Positions 25,565 to 34,051 of a DNA stretch of 64,000 nt are shown piece after piece (the first letter of the stretch is position 1; every line of letters begins with the position of its first letter). The stretch comes from Petrimonas sp. IBARAKI (GTDB taxonomy: Bacteria > Bacteroidota > Bacteroidia > Bacteroidales > Dysgonomonadaceae): NCBI GenBank assembly GCA_002356435.2, contig AP018040.2:2108001-2172000 (forward strand). Reading direction: 5' to 3'. The position numbers and the translations under genes are program-made. Under the pieces are notes generated by a model. That model was not told where the DNA came from. It did not search any database and saw only the letters and a list, made by a program, of their open reading frames with translations.

Positions 25565-25888
25565 ATGGTTAAGAAAAAAGAGAGTGCCCAACAAGCAACA
25601 GACAAACAAATTGCAGCATTCGCTAAAGCGCTGGGACATCCTACCCGGGTGGCGATCATCCAGTTTTTGCTGTCGCAGGAGTCGTGTTATTTCGGCGATA
25701 TCCACGATGTGTTTCCCAATGCCAAGGCAACCGTATCGCAACACCTGAAAGAGTTGAAAAACGCCGGGCTTATTCAGGGTGAAATTGAAACTCCCAAAGT
25801 GAAGTATTGCATCAACAAAGAGAACTGGGAAATTGCCCGCAACCTGTTTGGAAACTTTTTCGCATCGGAAATCAAAAATAATTGCTAA
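25565..25888 (+). CDS. arsR: ArsR-family repressor of the arsenic island
   Basis: A 107-residue winged-helix repressor: FAKALGHPTRVAIIQFLL, recognition helix KATVSQHLKELKNAGLI and a wing GEIETPKVKYCI. Cysteines are at 41 (ESCYFGD), 82 (KYCIN) and 107 (last residue). They do not form the classical CVCDL pair of plasmid ArsR, so the As(III)-binding site must be assembled differently, perhaps from C41 with C82 or C107. First gene of the island; operators lie on both sides of it. Confidence 0.9.
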   Translation: MVKKKESAQQATDKQIAAFAKALGHPTRVAIIQFLLSQESCYFGDIHDVFPNAKATVSQHLKELKNAGLIQGEIETPKVKYCINKENWEIARNLFGNFFASEIKNNC

Positions 25889-25906
25889 AAATTTTTTACA
25901 AACAAT

Positions 25907-25924
25907 GTTCGTTGTTTGACGAAC
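25907..25924 (+). promoter_or_regulatory. Second GTTCG-N8-CGAAC operator after arsR
   Basis: The same five-base arms and the same eight-base spacing as the operator before arsR, with spacer TTGTTTGA. No good -7 element is present, though TTTG sits at nearly the same place. It lies 19 bases after arsR and 33 before the next gene, and could let ArsR tune expression of the downstream genes separately. Confidence 0.6.
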
Positions 25925-25957
25925 TATAAACAATAAAATCAATAAAATACAGAAATT

Positions 25958-26191
25958 ATGGAAATTAAAATTTTAGGAACAGGATGTCCAAGTTGCAAAA
26001 CACTGTACGAAACTACAAAACAAGCGGTAATTGAACTTGGTATTGAGGCTAATGTGATAAAAGAAGAGGACATGGTAAAAATTATGCAGTACAATGTGTT
26101 CTCCGTTCCGGCATTGGTTATCAACGAAAAAGTGGTATCGTCAGGAAAAAAATTATCACTCGAACAAGTAAAAAATCTATTGAAAAAGTAG
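25958..26191 (+). CDS. Small cytosolic thioredoxin-fold protein (ArsE-like)
   Basis: A 77-residue thioredoxin-like protein of the redox-active disulfide protein 2 (TM0996) family, with the site TGCPSC (cysteines 10 and 13) and cis-proline in VFSVPALVI. No signal peptide, so cytosolic. Position directly before arsF and arsG matches arsE of the arsEFG cluster described for nitrated aromatic arsenicals. Its likely job is to pass electrons from the cytosol to a membrane or arsenical substrate. Four bases separate it from arsF. Confidence 0.82.
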   Translation: MEIKILGTGCPSCKTLYETTKQAVIELGIEANVIKEEDMVKIMQYNVFSVPALVINEKVVSSGKKLSLEQVKNLLKK

Positions 26192-26195
26192 CGCA

Positions 26196-26645
26196 ATGAA
26201 ACAGTTAATCTTTATCTGCCTTATCGGACTATTCACGATAAGTTGTAATCAAAATAAAAAAGCGGAACAAACCACCAATCAATCCACAGATGAATTTGCT
26301 CCATCGGGCGACGTGGTGGAGGTAATTTATTTTCACGGCACACAGCGTTGTCCAACCTGTCAGGCCATCGAAGCAGAAACCAAAAGTCTGATCGAAAGCA
26401 GTTTCGCTGACGCCATTAACAGCAAAAAATTGATATTCAAAATAGTGGATATCTCCAAGCCGGAAAATAAGGCCATCGCCGACAGGTACGAAGTGGCGTG
26501 GTCATCGCTTTTTGTCAACGACTGGAAAAAAGATCAGGAATCAGTAAACAATCTCACAGAGTTTGCTTTTACCAATGCCCGCAACAATCCCGATGCCTTC
26601 AAAAGGGGATTAAGCGAAAAAATAAACGAATTTTTGGCCAATTAA
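26196..26645 (+). CDS. arsF: ArsF-family extracytoplasmic thioredoxin-like lipoprotein
   Basis: A 149-residue predicted lipoprotein (leader with lipobox FTISC, cysteine 17). The mature domain has VEVIYFHGTQRCPTCQAIE, in part FHGTQRCPTC, with cysteines 52 and 55 in a thioredoxin-like fold and SSLFVNDW near the cis-proline position. It matches the family named nitrophenyl compound nitroreductase subunit ArsF. The mature protein would sit outside the inner membrane, so direct cytosolic reduction of nitroarsenicals with ArsE is not straightforward; electron transfer through ArsG would solve this. Confidence 0.83.
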   Translation: MKQLIFICLIGLFTISCNQNKKAEQTTNQSTDEFAPSGDVVEVIYFHGTQRCPTCQAIEAETKSLIESSFADAINSKKLIFKIVDISKPENKAIADRYEVAWSSLFVNDWKKDQESVNNLTEFAFTNARNNPDAFKRGLSEKINEFLAN

Positions 26646-26652
26646 TCCTTAT

Positions 26653-27366
26653 ATGGAGCAGTTTCTTCAAAACTTACTCGAAAGCAGTAACATTCCGTTT
26701 ATTACGGCATTCATTCTCGGGTTGCTTACCGCAATCAGTCCTTGTCCGCTAGCTACCAACATTACCGCTATTGGCTACATAAGTAAAGACATTGAAGATA
26801 AAAAAAGAATTTTCAGAAACGGGTTACTATACACATTGGGCAGAATAGTTTCATACACGGCATTAGGCATCATTCTGATTTTCATCCTCAAACAAGGTTC
26901 AAGCCTTTACGGAATTCAAAAGTTCATTGCGAAATTCGGCGGTGTCATTATCGGCCCACTATTAATTATTATCGGGCTGTTTATGTTGTACGGACACAAG
27001 CTGAATTTGCCCAAATTCGGGTTCAGTGGGAAAAACTCTGAAAAAATCAGAAAAAAAGGTGGTTGGGGTGCACTTTGGCTGGGTGTACTTTTCGCCTTGG
27101 CATTTTGTCCGACAAGCGGAATATTCTACTTCGGAATGCTTATACCGATGTCGGCAATGGAAGCAGGAGGATATTTTTTTCCAGTTGTATTTGCTATTGC
27201 AACAGCATTGCCTGTAATTATTGTGGCGTGGCTACTGGCTTTCAGTTTTGCCGAAGTTGGGCGGTTTTACAACAGCGTTCAGAAATTCGAAAAATGGTTT
27301 AGTAAAGCCATTGCCTTAATCTTTATCATTATAGGAATTTATTACACGTACAGCTTTTATTTTTAG
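26653..27366 (+). CDS. arsG: ArsG-family membrane protein of the CcdA/DsbD superfamily
   Basis: A 237-residue protein with about six transmembrane helices. It is the family annotated as aminobenzylarsenical efflux permease ArsG. The sequence, however, has the layout of CcdA-type thiol-electron carriers: SPCPLA in helix 1 (cysteine 31) and FCPTSG in helix 4 (cysteine 152). These are its only two cysteines. Flanked by a cytosolic CPSC protein and an extracytoplasmic CPTC lipoprotein, it may carry electrons rather than, or in addition to, arsenicals. Seven bases after arsF, three bases before arsP. Confidence 0.83.
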   Translation: MEQFLQNLLESSNIPFITAFILGLLTAISPCPLATNITAIGYISKDIEDKKRIFRNGLLYTLGRIVSYTALGIILIFILKQGSSLYGIQKFIAKFGGVIIGPLLIIIGLFMLYGHKLNLPKFGFSGKNSEKIRKKGGWGALWLGVLFALAFCPTSGIFYFGMLIPMSAMEAGGYFFPVVFAIATALPVIIVAWLLAFSFAEVGRFYNSVQKFEKWFSKAIALIFIIIGIYYTYSFYF

Positions 27367-27369
27367 AAA

Positions 27370-28689
27370 ATGGAAATCAGAAAAGAATTTAAGATACTTG
27401 TCACTTTTGTTGTTGTGTTCTTGGCGATATATTTCTTGCCTATTCACAGCAACGTGTTCAACACGGCCATGGATGCCACTTTCGATTTATCGAAATGGTA
27501 CGCCCGGGAGCACGTGGTACTTTGTTTGTTACCCGCTTTTTTAATAGCGGGAGTTATTTCGGTTTTTATCAGTCAAGGCTCCGTTATCAGATATTTTGGA
27601 GCAAAAGCAAAAAAATGGGTTGCCTATACGGTGGCTGCTGTTTCGGGAACTGTTCTGGCGGTTTGTTCCTGCACGATTTTACCCTTGTTTTCGAGTATTC
27701 ATAAACGTGGTGCCGGATTAGGACCCGCTATCGCTTTTTTATATTCAGGTCCTGCCATTAACATTCTTGCTATAATTCTTACCGCCCGAATTTTAGGTTG
27801 GGAATTGGGAGCAGCACGCGTTATTGGAGCCGTTTCGTTCAGCATTATCATCGGGTTGATTATGGCGTTCATTTACCGAAAAGAGGAAAAAGTACGGGCC
27901 GATGAACAGATGAACATTATTCCTGAACCCGAAAAACGACCGTTGTGGCAAACATCTATTTTCTTTTTCACACTGGTACTGATTTTGGTTTTTGCCAATT
28001 GGGGAAAACCCACATCAGACGACACAAACAGCTTTTGGCATTTTATATGGGAAAACAAGTGGTACATTACCGGTGTTTTTAGTCTGGTACTGGCTACAGC
28101 CCTGATTTTCATTCTGAAGATGAAAACATGGAAAGTAGTTGCTGCCGTAGTGGTTACAGCCGTAAGTACATTTATTTTCAGGAATCCAGTCATTTCAATG
28201 GTAATAGGAATTGCTGCCGTCGCATTCCTTGGATTAACGGACAAAGCGGACGACGAAGAAAACAAGAAGTGGATTCTTTCATCGTGGGAGTTTACGAAAC
28301 AAATTGTTCCCTTATTGGCAATAGGCGTGGTCATTGCCGGATTTTTGCTGGGTTCCACGCACGATAATGTGGCTATTCCCGGAATAATTCCGAACGAATG
28401 GATTGCTTGGGCTGTGGGCGGAAACTCATTCAAATCGAATTTTCTTTCCTCCGTTGTGGGTGCGTTTATGTATTTTGCCACACTTACAGAAGTTCCAATT
28501 ATTCAGGGATTAATCGCCTCGGGAATGGGGAAAGGTCCGGCATTGGCACTGTTACTTTCAGGGCCATCGATGTCTTTGCCAAATTTATTGGTTATCCGTG
28601 GAATTATTGGAACACAGAAAACAGTTGTCTATGCTGCGTTAGTCATTATTTTGTCAACCCTATCCGGATTAATTTTTGGAAGTTTATAA
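27370..28689 (+). CDS. arsP: Organoarsenical efflux permease ArsP
   Basis: A 439-residue membrane permease of the ArsP/DUF318 family, with about ten helices in two halves. It exports trivalent organoarsenicals such as methyl- and aromatic As(III). Diagnostic parts are VLAVCSCTILPLFSSIHKRGAGLG (in part VCSCTILPLFSSIHKRG), FLYSGPAINILAIILTARILG and in the second half LTEVPIIQGLIASGMGKGPALALLLSGPS (in part GMGKGPALALLLSGPS). The CSC cysteines are likely As-binding. Translationally close to arsG. Confidence 0.92.
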   Translation: MEIRKEFKILVTFVVVFLAIYFLPIHSNVFNTAMDATFDLSKWYAREHVVLCLLPAFLIAGVISVFISQGSVIRYFGAKAKKWVAYTVAAVSGTVLAVCSCTILPLFSSIHKRGAGLGPAIAFLYSGPAINILAIILTARILGWELGAARVIGAVSFSIIIGLIMAFIYRKEEKVRADEQMNIIPEPEKRPLWQTSIFFFTLVLILVFANWGKPTSDDTNSFWHFIWENKWYITGVFSLVLATALIFILKMKTWKVVAAVVVTAVSTFIFRNPVISMVIGIAAVAFLGLTDKADDEENKKWILSSWEFTKQIVPLLAIGVVIAGFLLGSTHDNVAIPGIIPNEWIAWAVGGNSFKSNFLSSVVGAFMYFATLTEVPIIQGLIASGMGKGPALALLLSGPSMSLPNLLVIRGIIGTQKTVVYAALVIILSTLSGLIFGSL

Positions 28690-28718
28690 TTAAGTAAAGC
28701 TAAAATCAAATTAAACAT

Positions 28719-29534
28719 ATGAATGCTAAAGATTTAAAAGTGGTTGTAAAGGAAAAATATGGTTCAATAGCCAAACAAAGCTTGTCAAATGATAAGATTA
28801 AATCATCCTGTTGCGGAACTTCGGGTTGTTGTGAGAAAATTGAATTCAGCATGATTGGCGATGACTACAACACCGTAGAAGGCTATAATCCCGATGCAGA
28901 TTTGGGCTTGGGGTGCGGACTCCCTACTCAGTTTGCCAATCTGAAAACTGGCGACTGTGTGCTCGACTTGGGAAGCGGTGCCGGAAACGATTGCTTTGTA
29001 GCCCGCGCCATTGTGGGAGAAACAGGCAAAATCGTGGGTCTGGATTTCACGGACATGATGGTTGCCAAAGCTATTGAAAACAATCGGAAACTCAGATTCA
29101 TGAATGTGGAATTTGTGCAAGGCGACATCGAAGAAATGCCTTTTTCTGACAACGATTTTGATGTGATTGTATCGAACTGCGTTCTAAATCTGGTGCCCAA
29201 TAAGCACAAAGCATTTGCTGAAATGATTCGCGTACTGAAACCCGGAGGACATTTTTGTGTTTCCGATGTAGTGACCAAAGGTGAGTTGCCTGAAACCCTG
29301 CGCTCTGATGCAGAAATGTATGTAGGATGTGTTTCGGGTGCCATTACGCGGGATCAATATATCAATATCATCCATGACAACGGTTTTGAGAACGTAGCAA
29401 TTCACAAGTTGAAGCCAATACCAATTCCCTATAAAGTTCTTTCGAAATATATGTCTGAGGAAGAAATTAAAGATTTCAAAAAAGGAGAAACAGGAATTTT
29501 CAGCATTACCGTATCCGGCTATAAGTCGTTATAA
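28719..29534 (+). CDS. arsM: Arsenite S-adenosylmethionine methyltransferase
   Basis: A 271-residue class I methyltransferase that methylates As(III) with SAM. The SAM-binding motif is VLDLGSGAGNDCFVA (about residues 81-95). Three cysteines that bind As(III) in ArsM enzymes are in place: C66 (GLGCGLP), C154 (SNCVLNL) and C204 (VGCVSGA). The N-terminus has an extra cysteine-rich patch, SCCGTSGCCEK (residues 30-40), often seen in Bacteroidota and clostridial forms. Methylated products can be exported by ArsP next door. Confidence 0.94.
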   Translation: MNAKDLKVVVKEKYGSIAKQSLSNDKIKSSCCGTSGCCEKIEFSMIGDDYNTVEGYNPDADLGLGCGLPTQFANLKTGDCVLDLGSGAGNDCFVARAIVGETGKIVGLDFTDMMVAKAIENNRKLRFMNVEFVQGDIEEMPFSDNDFDVIVSNCVLNLVPNKHKAFAEMIRVLKPGGHFCVSDVVTKGELPETLRSDAEMYVGCVSGAITRDQYINIIHDNGFENVAIHKLKPIPIPYKVLSKYMSEEEIKDFKKGETGIFSITVSGYKSL

Positions 29535-29623
29535 TTACATGAAAAATTTTGACAATGGAAGTCCTTATATATTCAAATTCACAGTTTAAAAGACATTAAT
29601 AACATTTTAAAAATCAAATCAGT

Positions 29624-30049
29624 ATGAAAATATTAATTCTTTGTACAGGGAACAGTTGCCGCAGTCAGATGGCTCACGGTTTCCTGCAATCGTTCAATCC
29701 GGATATCACGGTTTGTTCAGCAGGAACAGAGGCATCGGGGAAATTAAATCCCGGTGCGGTGAAAGCGATGGCGGAAGTGGGTATCGACATCAGCCACCAC
29801 ACATCCGACCCGGTAGGCAAATACCTCAACGATGCGTGGGATTATGTAATTACCGTTTGTGGCGGCGCTAACGAAGTGTGTCCGGCATTTACCGGAAAAG
29901 TAAAGAAAAGGCTGCATATCGGCTTTGACGATCCGAGCCACGCCGTCGGCACACCCGAATTTATAGAAAGCGAGTTTCGCCGTGTTCGCCATGAGATAAA
30001 GGAAGCATTCAGAAAACTCTACGATGAAGAAATCAAAGCTCAATTGTAA
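29624..30049 (+). CDS. arsC: Arsenate reductase, thioredoxin-coupled (low-molecular-weight phosphatase type)
   Basis: A 141-residue ArsC that reduces As(V) to As(III). The P-loop is CTGNSCRS with catalytic C7; the redox cascade continues with C79 and C86 in VCGGANEVCP. The spacing C7-C79-C86 equals the C10-C82-C89 spacing of S. aureus ArsC, so it is the thioredoxin-dependent type. It is 89 bases after arsM and three bases before acr3, the pump for its product. Confidence 0.95.
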   Translation: MKILILCTGNSCRSQMAHGFLQSFNPDITVCSAGTEASGKLNPGAVKAMAEVGIDISHHTSDPVGKYLNDAWDYVITVCGGANEVCPAFTGKVKKRLHIGFDDPSHAVGTPEFIESEFRRVRHEIKEAFRKLYDEEIKAQL

Positions 30050-30052
30050 AGC

Positions 30053-31105
30053 ATGAAAGCAAAACTAAAAATACTCGACCGCTACCTTACGCTCTGGATC
30101 TTTATGGCGATGCTCTCCGGAGTGTTATCGGGATGGCTGTTCCCCTCAATCGCCAGTTTTTGGGATTCGTTGTCCGTCGGAACAACCCATATCCCCATCG
30201 CCATCGGACTGATTATCATGATGTATCCACCTTTGGCAAAAGTAAAATACGAAGAACTGGGGGATGTTTTCAAAAACACCCGGATTTTAGGTTTATCGCT
30301 GGTCCAGAACTGGATCATCGGTCCCGTCCTGATGTTCTTTCTGGCCATTTTGTTTTTGCAGTTCAATGTCGATTATATGTACGGTCTTATCCTCATCGGG
30401 TTGGCCCGATGCATTGCCATGGTGATCGTATGGAACGACCTGGCTCACGGTGACCGTCAGTATGCCGCCGGATTGGTGGCTTTCAACTCACTGTTCCAAA
30501 TCCTTTTCTTTTCGTTGTACGCCTATTTTTTCATAGCCGTCCTGCCCGGATGGTTTGGGTTACCCACCAACGACTCGGTAGCCAACATAACGATGGCGGA
30601 AATTGCAAAAAGCGTCCTTATCTATTTGGGAATCCCCATGCTGGCAGGGTTTCTTACCCGCTATATCAGCCTTAAGGTAAAGGACGAGAACTGGTATAAC
30701 CGGAAAATTGTTCCTAAAATCAGTCCGTTTACGCTTATCGCATTGTTATTCACTATTTTTGTCATGTTTTCACTGAAAGGCGAGTACATCGTAAAACTGC
30801 CGCTGGATGTGGTCCGTATTGCCATTCCCCTGATACTGTACTTCGTGATCATGTTTGTGGTTTCTTTCTACATGAGCAAGAGAGCGGGAGCAAATTACGA
30901 GCAGTCCACCACCCTTTCGTTCACGGCAGCAAGCAATAATTTTGAACTGGCTATTGCGGTGGCCATTGCTGTATTCGGCATCCATTCGGGTGAAGCTTTT
31001 GCTGCGGTTATAGGCCCTTTAGTGGAAGTTCCGGTAATGATTGCATTGGTCAACGTAGCCTTTTGGTTCAGAAAGAGATGGTTCAGGCCACCGGTAAGAC
31101 AGTAA
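30053..31105 (+). CDS. acr3: Arsenite efflux transporter ACR3
   Basis: A 350-residue inner-membrane As(III) exporter of the ACR3/BASS superfamily with ten hydrophobic helices. The essential helix-4 cysteine is C120 in [16 protein letters not shown], and the helix-9 region reads [20 protein letters not shown] with the conserved glutamate. It completes arsenate resistance with arsC. Last clear gene of the arsenic island. Confidence 0.95.
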   Translation: MKAKLKILDRYLTLWIFMAMLSGVLSGWLFPSIASFWDSLSVGTTHIPIAIGLIIMMYPPLAKVKYEELGDVFKNTRILGLSLVQNWIIGPVLMFFLAILFLQFNVDYMYGLILIGLARCIAMVIVWNDLAHGDRQYAAGLVAFNSLFQILFFSLYAYFFIAVLPGWFGLPTNDSVANITMAEIAKSVLIYLGIPMLAGFLTRYISLKVKDENWYNRKIVPKISPFTLIALLFTIFVMFSLKGEYIVKLPLDVVRIAIPLILYFVIMFVVSFYMSKRAGANYEQSTTLSFTAASNNFELAIAVAIAVFGIHSGEAFAAVIGPLVEVPVMIALVNVAFWFRKRWFRPPVRQ

Positions 31106-31126
31106 GAATAACCGTATAATTAATCT

Positions 31127-31157
31127 GTTATAACCTAAGTTTATAACTCATTTTTTC
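31127..31157 (+). terminator. Possible weak terminator of the arsenic island
   Basis: GTTATAA and TTATAAC face each other with a seven-base spacer, followed shortly by a run of six T. The stem has only AT-rich pairs, so efficiency is doubtful. Confidence 0.35.
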
Positions 31158-31201
31158 GATTTATAACCCTGCTATCCGTAAGATGTTTATTCAACTTTTA
31201 C

Positions 31202-31209
31202 TATCTTTG
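31202..31209 (+). promoter_or_regulatory. -7 element of dsbD
   Basis: Exact TATCTTTG, 27 bases before the ATG. Shows that dsbD has its own promoter separate from the arsenic island. Confidence 0.6.
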
Positions 31210-31236
31210 TGCGTTAAACCGTAAAACCACCGGATA

Positions 31237-33267
31237 ATGAATTTCAAAAGAACAATTACTTCGTTATTTTTTCTCTTTGTGTTATCTCAGGCATTTCCAC
31301 AACATGTTATCAGCTGGAAGTTCAGCCTGCAAGACAAGGGAAATGGCGAAATTGAGCTGATCGCTGATGCAACCATCCAGCAAGGCTGGCATATGTACGA
31401 CTCAAAAATTCCCGATAACGGACCCTACCCCACTTCATTGAACTTCGATGAAATAAAAGGGGCGGAAGCCGTAGGTGATTTTAATGCCACAGGAAAACAG
31501 GCAACAGTTAAGTACGACCCTGTCTTTCAAATGAATATCGGGACTTTTGACAACTCTGCGAGGTTCATTCAACGCATAAAAGTTACCGACAAAGGTAGCT
31601 TCCTCATCACAGGCGATGTACGCGCTCAGGCTTGCGATGATAAGAGTTGCACTCCCCCGCTGCCCAATGAATTTTCTTTTACCTCGGCGGATCTGCCTAA
31701 GACGGTTACCGCAACTGCATCAACCGCAGCATCCGAGACAGAGGCTCCTGGCACCGCAGTTCTCCCTACCGGAAACCTTTCGCAGGACTCTTCACTAATT
31801 TCCTCACCGGCAGCAGTACCCATTTCGGTTGACAAAGAGTTGCTCTGGACACCCGTTACCGAAGAATTGAACGCTTTTGGCACACAACACGACGGCAGCT
31901 CATCGCTTTGGAGCATTTTCCTGAAAGGGTTGCTGTGGGGTTTTGCCGCACTGCTTACCCCCTGCGTTTGGCCGATGATTCCCATCACCGTCAGCTTCTT
32001 TCTGAACAGGAACAAAAAAGTCCGTAGAAAAGCCGTTGCCGACGCAACCCTGTACGGGGCCTCTATCATCTTTATATACGTTGCGTTAGGCCTTATTATC
32101 ACCGCCATTTTCGGAGCAAGCGCACTTAACAATATAGCAACGAGCGCCGTGTTCAATCTTATTTTCTTTGCGTTGCTGCTCGTTTTCGCCATGTCTTTCC
32201 TGGGAGCGTTTGAACTGGTGCTTCCGGCATCGTGGACCAACAAGATGGACAGCAAAGTAGACAGCACCTCAGGCCTGATAAGCCTCTTTTTCATGGCTTT
32301 CACGCTGGCGTTGGTTTCTTTCTCATGCACTGGCCCGATCATCGGATGGTTGCTTGTAGAGGCTGCCACACAAGGAAGTTACCTGGCCCCCGCTATCGGA
32401 ATGCTTGGCTTTGCCATTGCTTTAGCCATACCGTTCACGTTGTTCGCTGTTTTCCCGTCGTGGCTGAAAACGCTTCCGAAATCGGGAAGTTGGCTCAACT
32501 CCGTGAAGGTAGTGCTCGGATTCATTGTGTTAGCCGTTTCAATGAAATTCTTGTCGGTAGCCGATTTGTCAAACGGATGGGGAATTCTCAACCGCGACAT
32601 ATTCCTGGTTCTGTGGATCGTTATCTTCGGTATCCTGGGATTCTACCTGCTGGGAAAACTGAAATTCCATGGCGACAGCGATGTTCCTCACGTGACTATT
32701 CCCCGGCTGTTCCTATCCGTCTTTTCGTTTGCTTTCGCCCTATACCTTGTTCCGGGATTGTGGGGTGCACCCCTTAAGCCCATCAGTTCTATCCTGCCTC
32801 CGCTATCCACACAAGATTTTAAATTGAACGAAGTCTCGCTCAACACAGTTTATACCGATTACGAGACTGGCATGGCTGTCGCTGCACAAACCGGAAAACC
32901 CGCGTTAGTCAGCTTCGGAGGACACGGATGCGTGAACTGCCACAAAATGGATGCTACAGTTTTAGTGGATGAACGGGTAAAGGGACTGATCGACAACGAA
33001 TTCGTGTACATCACACTGATGGTGGACGAAAGAGCCAAATTGCCCGAAATGATCGAAGTGGAAGAAAACGGGAGAAAAACCAAATTGAAAACCGTTGGTG
33101 ACAAATGGAGTTACCTGCAACGGCACAAATTTGCCGCGCAATCGCAACCCTACTACGTTATTCTGGACCATTCCGGAAAGCCGGTTGCTCCGGCACACGC
33201 TTTCGATGAAAACATTGTCAATTATGTAAATTTCCTCGAAACAGGACTGAGAAATTTCAAGAAATAA
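31237..33267 (+). CDS. dsbD: Thiol:disulfide interchange protein DsbD
   Basis: A 676-residue membrane reductase that moves electrons from cytosolic thioredoxin to periplasmic thiol proteins. Order: signal peptide, N-terminal DsbD-alpha-like domain with cysteines in ACDDKSCTPP, a serine/alanine-rich linker, a CcdA-like membrane domain with C243 in TPCVWP and C364 in SCTGP, and a C-terminal thioredoxin domain with GCVNC (C565, C568). All three modules of the relay are present. It lies right after the arsenic island and could supply reductant to extracytoplasmic thiol proteins such as ArsF. Confidence 0.92.
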   Translation: MNFKRTITSLFFLFVLSQAFPQHVISWKFSLQDKGNGEIELIADATIQQGWHMYDSKIPDNGPYPTSLNFDEIKGAEAVGDFNATGKQATVKYDPVFQMNIGTFDNSARFIQRIKVTDKGSFLITGDVRAQACDDKSCTPPLPNEFSFTSADLPKTVTATASTAASETEAPGTAVLPTGNLSQDSSLISSPAAVPISVDKELLWTPVTEELNAFGTQHDGSSSLWSIFLKGLLWGFAALLTPCVWPMIPITVSFFLNRNKKVRRKAVADATLYGASIIFIYVALGLIITAIFGASALNNIATSAVFNLIFFALLLVFAMSFLGAFELVLPASWTNKMDSKVDSTSGLISLFFMAFTLALVSFSCTGPIIGWLLVEAATQGSYLAPAIGMLGFAIALAIPFTLFAVFPSWLKTLPKSGSWLNSVKVVLGFIVLAVSMKFLSVADLSNGWGILNRDIFLVLWIVIFGILGFYLLGKLKFHGDSDVPHVTIPRLFLSVFSFAFALYLVPGLWGAPLKPISSILPPLSTQDFKLNEVSLNTVYTDYETGMAVAAQTGKPALVSFGGHGCVNCHKMDATVLVDERVKGLIDNEFVYITLMVDERAKLPEMIEVEENGRKTKLKTVGDKWSYLQRHKFAAQSQPYYVILDHSGKPVAPAHAFDENIVNYVNFLETGLRNFKK

Positions 33268-33271
33268 ATCC

Positions 33272-34051
33272 ATGAACACCCGGCAACAAAAACTGGAAGC
33301 ATTCGGACGACTGCTCGACATAATGGACGAACTGCGTGAAAAATGCCCGTGGGACAATGTGCAAACCAACGAAAGTCTGCGGGCCAACACCATAGAAGAA
33401 ACGTATGAACTCGCTGAGGCCATCATCAACAACAGCGACCTGGAAATAAAAAAAGAACTCGGAGACTTGTTGCTGCACGTAGTGTTTTATGCCAAAATCG
33501 GCGAAGAGAAACAAGCTTTTGATATTGCCGATGTTTGCCACGCTATCTGTGACAAGCTCATCTTTCGCCATCCGCACGTGTTTGGAGACTTACACGCTGA
33601 CTCGGCCAGTTTTGTCGAGAAATCGTGGGAACAAATCAAGCTTAAGGAAAAGGGTGGAAACGGCACTGTGCTAGAAGGTGTTCCCCCTTCCCTGCCCTCA
33701 CTCGTAAAAGCGTACCGCATCCAGGATAAAGCCCGGAATTCAGGTTTCGATTGGAATAAGCGTCACGATGTGTGGGACAAAGTAAAGGAAGAGATCGGTG
33801 AATTGGAAACCGAGATTGAGAATCTGGACAAAGAGAGGACCGAACAAGAATTCGGCGATGTACTTTTCAGCCTTATTAATGCAGCCAGGCTCTACCAGGT
33901 TAATCCCGACAACGCGCTGGAACGGACCAACCAAAAATTTATTTACCGTTTCAATTACATGGAACAGAAAGTAAAGGAACAGGGGCGTTCACTGAAAGAG
34001 ATGACGCTGGACGAAATGGAACAAATCTGGCAGGAAGCGAAACGGGTATGA
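33272..34051 (+). CDS. mazG: Nucleoside triphosphate pyrophosphohydrolase MazG
   Basis: A 259-residue house-cleaning NTP pyrophosphatase with two MazG domains. The first shows REKCPWDNVQTNESLRANTIEETYELAEAI (in part CPWDNVQTNESL and EETYELAEAI) with the EExxE metal motif, then ELGDLLLHVVFYA. The second has EEIGELETE and EFGDVLFSLINAARL. Length is typical. It follows dsbD by four bases and overlaps the next small gene by four bases. Confidence 0.94.
   Translation: MNTRQQKLEAFGRLLDIMDELREKCPWDNVQTNESLRANTIEETYELAEAIINNSDLEIKKELGDLLLHVVFYAKIGEEKQAFDIADVCHAICDKLIFRHPHVFGDLHADSASFVEKSWEQIKLKEKGGNGTVLEGVPPSLPSLVKAYRIQDKARNSGFDWNKRHDVWDKVKEEIGELETEIENLDKERTEQEFGDVLFSLINAARLYQVNPDNALERTNQKFIYRFNYMEQKVKEQGRSLKEMTLDEMEQIWQEAKRV

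Noticed and set aside
31626-32369. Open frame of 247 codons on the minus strand
   Set aside because: Antisense to dsbD, low-complexity and serine/alanine-rich, no start context; a shadow of the dsbD reading frame.
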